From: a virus
Virus record (IMG/VR): IMGVR_UViG_3300035701_004565
Span: 1 to 22,695 of that record
Direction: 5' to 3' (one strand)
Length of the DNA stretch: 22,695 bases
Shown here: one piece after another, positions 22,133 to 22,695 of the stretch
Layout: each line of letters starts with the position of its first letter
How positions within the stretch are numbered: the first letter of the stretch is position 1
The notes under the pieces: model-generated
Seen by the model: only the letters and a program-made list of their open reading frames with translations
The model's database searches: none
What the model was told of the DNA's origin: nothing
Position numbers and translations under genes: made by a program

Positions 22133-22695
22133 CCGAAGCGGTTCCCACCTTGGAGCGTGTACGCGGTCGTCGCTACCTGGTAGCTCATGAGCGACAGGCA
22201 CGCGCCGTCGAAGATCTGCTCCAGCTCGCTGATCTGGTAGACGCAGTCCTTCTCGACCGGGATCGCGGCGACGGGAAGGATGAGGTCGGTCAGCGGGTGC
22301 ATGAGCACGAGCGTGAACGTGCCGGTGTTCGCGGCGCTCGGCGTGTAGTCGTTGACGAGACGGCAGCCGGTGTCGCCGATCGCGAGCGGCATGAAAGCAC
22401 CCCACGTCGGGGTCGCCGCCGACGACGGCGCGATGACGATGGCGCCGAGGGTCGCGGTGGGTGCAGCGCCCGAGACGACGATCGACACCGTCGGTGTGGT
22501 TGGCATCGTCTGGAGCGTCGTGCCAGCCTGGTTCGTGTAGCGAAGCTGCGTGATGTTCGTCGCCGTGCCACCATTCACCGTGCAGACGCAGAAGACGATC
22601 AGGAGACCTGGAGCGCCGGCGTTGTAGCGCTGCGCGGTCAGCGTGTTCGTCATCGTCTGGTTGACGGCCGCAGCATACGGGTTCTGGTCGTACGA
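22126..22695 (-). CDS. Structural paralogue, partial (3' part)
   Basis: This is the C-terminal 189 codons of a fourth paralogue; the frame is open through the window end. It enters at the S-Y-D-Q of the LYD-x-VL-SYD core, followed by T-N-T-L-T-A-Q-R-Y-N-A-G-A-P-G-L-L-I and a beta-rich body. It ends with F-D-G-A-C-L-S-L and an NRFGW end. Relative to the others it has the ISAG replaced by NAGA and extra Cys (for example VFCVCTV). Its N-terminus and start lie outside the window. Confidence 0.75.
   Translation of the reverse strand, partial: SYDQNPYAAAVNQTMTNTLTAQRYNAGAPGLLIVFCVCTVNGGTATNITQLRYTNQAGTTLQTMPTTPTVSIVVSGAAPTATLGAIVIAPSSAATPTWGAFMPLAIGDTGCRLVNDYTPSAANTGTFTLVLMHPLTDLILPVAAIPVEKDCVYQISELEQIFDGACLSLMSYQVATTAYTLQGGNRFGW

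Noticed and set aside
1-22695. tRNA genes, integrase, insertion sequences
   Set aside because: I saw no cloverleaf-like sequence, recombinase motif or terminal repeats. A dedicated tRNA scan could still find something I missed.

Overview
This window is part of a GC-rich (about 60% by eye) tailed double-stranded DNA phage genome. Every supportable gene lies on the minus strand, packed end to end and mostly joined by start/stop overlaps (TGATG, GTGA or TAGTG). No integrase, tRNA, rRNA, insertion sequence or CRISPR array was seen. No stretch longer than about 150 bp lacks a gene. The host cannot be named from the sequence; the promoters look like ordinary sigma-70 type.

Layout, read in the direction of transcription (high to low coordinates). 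(a) 22695-15689 is a structural block. It holds three complete and one partial tandem paralogues of about 370 residues, a 746-residue protein built of about 15 acidic repeats, a BppU-N-like baseplate or fibre domain protein, and a 150-residue protein. (b) 15650-13651 holds a UvsW-like SF2 helicase with an HNH homing endonuclease gene fused onto its stop codon. A 144-bp intergenic stretch follows with a perfect DnaA box and two dyads. (c) 13506-9264 holds a 51-residue zinc-ribbon peptide, three small or hypothetical genes, a DnaB-like helicase and a DnaG-like TOPRIM primase. (d) 9149-5061 holds small and acidic hypothetical proteins, a second HNH gene and a family-A DNA polymerase with 3'-5' exonuclease. 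(e) 5038-1398 is a recombination module: a lone response-regulator receiver domain, a UvsY-like mediator candidate, a gp32-like single-strand binding protein and a RecA/UvsX recombinase. (f) 1405-1 holds a small exported Cys protein, a KTSC-domain protein, small unknowns, and the first 8 codons of a gene that begins like a metallophosphoesterase.

Together the genes give a nearly complete replisome (PolA, DnaB, DnaG, SSB) with a T4-style recombination set (UvsX, UvsY-like, gp32, UvsW). This suggests recombination-dependent replication.

The strongest unannotated signal is a perfect palindrome, GTTGAC-N3-GTCAAC. It occurs three times, at 395-409, 9186-9200 and 15673-15687, each time in a gap between genes. 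Each copy contains a consensus -35 box (TTGACA) placed 17-18 bp from a -10-like hexamer that faces the next gene. This looks like a shared operator/promoter that divides the minus-strand gene array into units.
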